The notes beneath the pieces are model-generated. The model was given only the letters and a program-made list of their open reading frames with translations. It was not told the origin of the DNA and made no database searches. 64,000 nt of DNA from Rossellomorea sp. BNER (GTDB lineage: Bacteria; Bacillota; Bacilli; Bacillales; Bacillaceae_B): positions 1 to 64,000 of the forward strand of contig JANAVG010000018.1 in the NCBI GenBank assembly GCA_024213275.1, read 5' to 3'. Positions 63,027 to 64,000 of the stretch are shown here, piece after piece. The position numbers were made by a program, and so were the translations under genes. Positions within the stretch are counted from its first letter, which is position 1. Each line of letters begins with the position of its first letter.

Positions 63027-64000
63027 ATGAAGAATTTATTTCAAAAGTGGAACCAAGTGAGCCTAGTAAAACAAATACTTGTAGGGATTATTATCGGGAT
63101 TATTTTGGCGGTGACGATTCCTGATGCTGCAAAATGGGTCTCGATTTTTGGTACGTTATTTGTCGGTGCATTAAAGGCGGTTGCACCAGTATTAGTCTTT
63201 TTCTTAGTTATGCACGCCATTTCTAAACATAGAAGCGGGCAAAAAACGAATATAAAATCGATTATCGCCCTTTATGGCTTAAGTACATTCCTTGCTGGGT
63301 TAGTGGCGGTGGTTGCAAGCTTTCTATTTCCGGTTGGCCTATCACTTGGAGCAGGTGCAGAGGATGTGACTCCACCTGGTGGTATTGTGGAAGTACTGAA
63401 GACATTACTCATTAACATCGTTGATAATCCGATAAATGCTCTATTAAATGGAAACTATATTGGGATATTAACTTGGGCTATCCTTCTTGGCATTGCCTTA
63501 AGAAATGCAGCGGATACTACCAAAAATACGCTTGCTAATTTTTCAGATGCCATCTCCCAATTAGTGAAATGGGTCATCAATTTGGCACCAATCGGGATCA
63601 TGGGACTTGTCTTTAACGCTATCGTAACAAATGGACTATCAGCCTTACTCGATTACGGAAAATTACTTTTAGTCCTGCTCGGTTGTATGTTCTTTATCGC
63701 TCTTGTCGTTAATCCGATTATCGTATTCATCAATATTCGTAAAAATCCTTATCCACTTGTCTTGAAATGCTTAAGGGAAAGTGGAATTACAGCATTCTTT
63801 ACTCGTAGCTCAGCTGCAAACATTCCAGTAAACATGCGTTTATGTGAAAATCTTGGGTTAGATGAGGATACCTATTCTGTATCCATCCCATTAGGGGCTA
63901 CCATCAATATGGCTGGTGCAGCGGTTACGATTTCTGTCTTAACGCTCGCTGCCGTTCATACCCTTGGCATTGAAGTAGACTTCGGTACGGCGCTTATTCT
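63027..64000 (+). CDS. sstT: Serine/threonine:Na+ symporter SstT, 5' part
   Basis: The frame opens at ATG 63027 after GGGGGG and is open to the window end, 324 codons of an expected 400 or so. The text begins [20 protein letters not shown]. It contains [40 protein letters not shown] and [20 protein letters not shown], which are SstT signatures of the DAACS family. It imports serine and threonine with sodium. The truncation is only the window edge. Confidence 0.93.
   Translation, partial: MKNLFQKWNQVSLVKQILVGIIIGIILAVTIPDAAKWVSIFGTLFVGALKAVAPVLVFFLVMHAISKHRSGQKTNIKSIIALYGLSTFLAGLVAVVASFLFPVGLSLGAGAEDVTPPGGIVEVLKTLLINIVDNPINALLNGNYIGILTWAILLGIALRNAADTTKNTLANFSDAISQLVKWVINLAPIGIMGLVFNAIVTNGLSALLDYGKLLLVLLGCMFFIALVVNPIIVFINIRKNPYPLVLKCLRESGITAFFTRSSAANIPVNMRLCENLGLDEDTYSVSIPLGATINMAGAAVTISVLTLAAVHTLGIEVDFGTALI

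Overview
This window comes from the chromosome of a low-G+C, endospore-former-type Firmicute of the family Bacillaceae. The evidence is AGGAGG-type ribosome binding sites throughout, a dpp-ykf peptide operon, manP/manR, a VmlR-type ABC-F protein, ywbE, a lysine riboswitch and a TatA-TatC pair. All are orthologous in type to Bacillus subtilis genes, but the order differs. There is no rRNA, tRNA, CRISPR array or prophage. The left edge is the end of an IS256-family element, and a second, truncated copy lies at 17.6-17.9 kb, where it has cut the 5' part off a glutamate dehydrogenase gene.

Layout. 0-5 kb: an IS256 end, a 52-bp tandem array, a Na+/H+ antiporter-family carrier, an MBL-fold hydrolase and a YqcI/YcgG protein. 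4.5-7.3 kb: a MoxR/DUF58/membrane-protein operon. 7.6-16.7 kb: mqo, a VOC/TetR pair, a GNAT, a FUSC-type exporter, and a methyltransferase/APH-like pair. 17-18 kb: gdh remnant plus IS remnant. 18-28.5 kb: a ten-gene minus-strand operon (dppABCDE, ykfA, ykfC, ykfD, a class-A-like serine hydrolase and a nucleotidyltransferase-like gene) for uptake and breakdown of D-amino-acid and murein peptides, with a sigma-A promoter and a CodY-like box. 32-36 kb: manP and manR. 36.6-38.5 kb: vmlR with an attenuator leader. 39-46 kb: ywbE, UPF0158, UbiB-like kinase, DinB and an ECF sigma/anti-sigma pair. 46-48 kb: an ankyrin pseudogene and an RCC1-repeat gene. 48-51 kb: an hflX-mph operon behind a leader peptide with the macrolide-arrest motif RLR. 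51-52.3 kb: a frameshifted NERD gene between two direct repeats. 52.8-55.7 kb: a phoX-like gene with tatA and tatC. 55.7-64 kb: a MenC/NSAR-type enzyme, a lysine-riboswitch-controlled lysP, another permease, a TrmB regulator, a TSUP exporter and sstT, which runs off the end.

Two themes stand out. First, ribosome-targeting-antibiotic defence: vmlR and hflX-mph each follow a short reading frame plus an intrinsic terminator with a competing pairing, the layout of translation-dependent attenuation. The hflX leader peptide MATIRLRFRALNH closely resembles the ErmD leader. Second, the intergenic DNA carries families of short words repeated at helical spacing. ATTTGTCC occurs five times at exactly 21 bp in each of three copies, ATCGGTC six times at 21 bp, GTGCAT six times at alternating 20/21 bp in two inverted copies, and a TGACGGT/ACCGTGAAAA unit repeats every 52 bp beside both IS256 ends. 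I know of no function for these phased arrays, and they are the most unexplained structure here.
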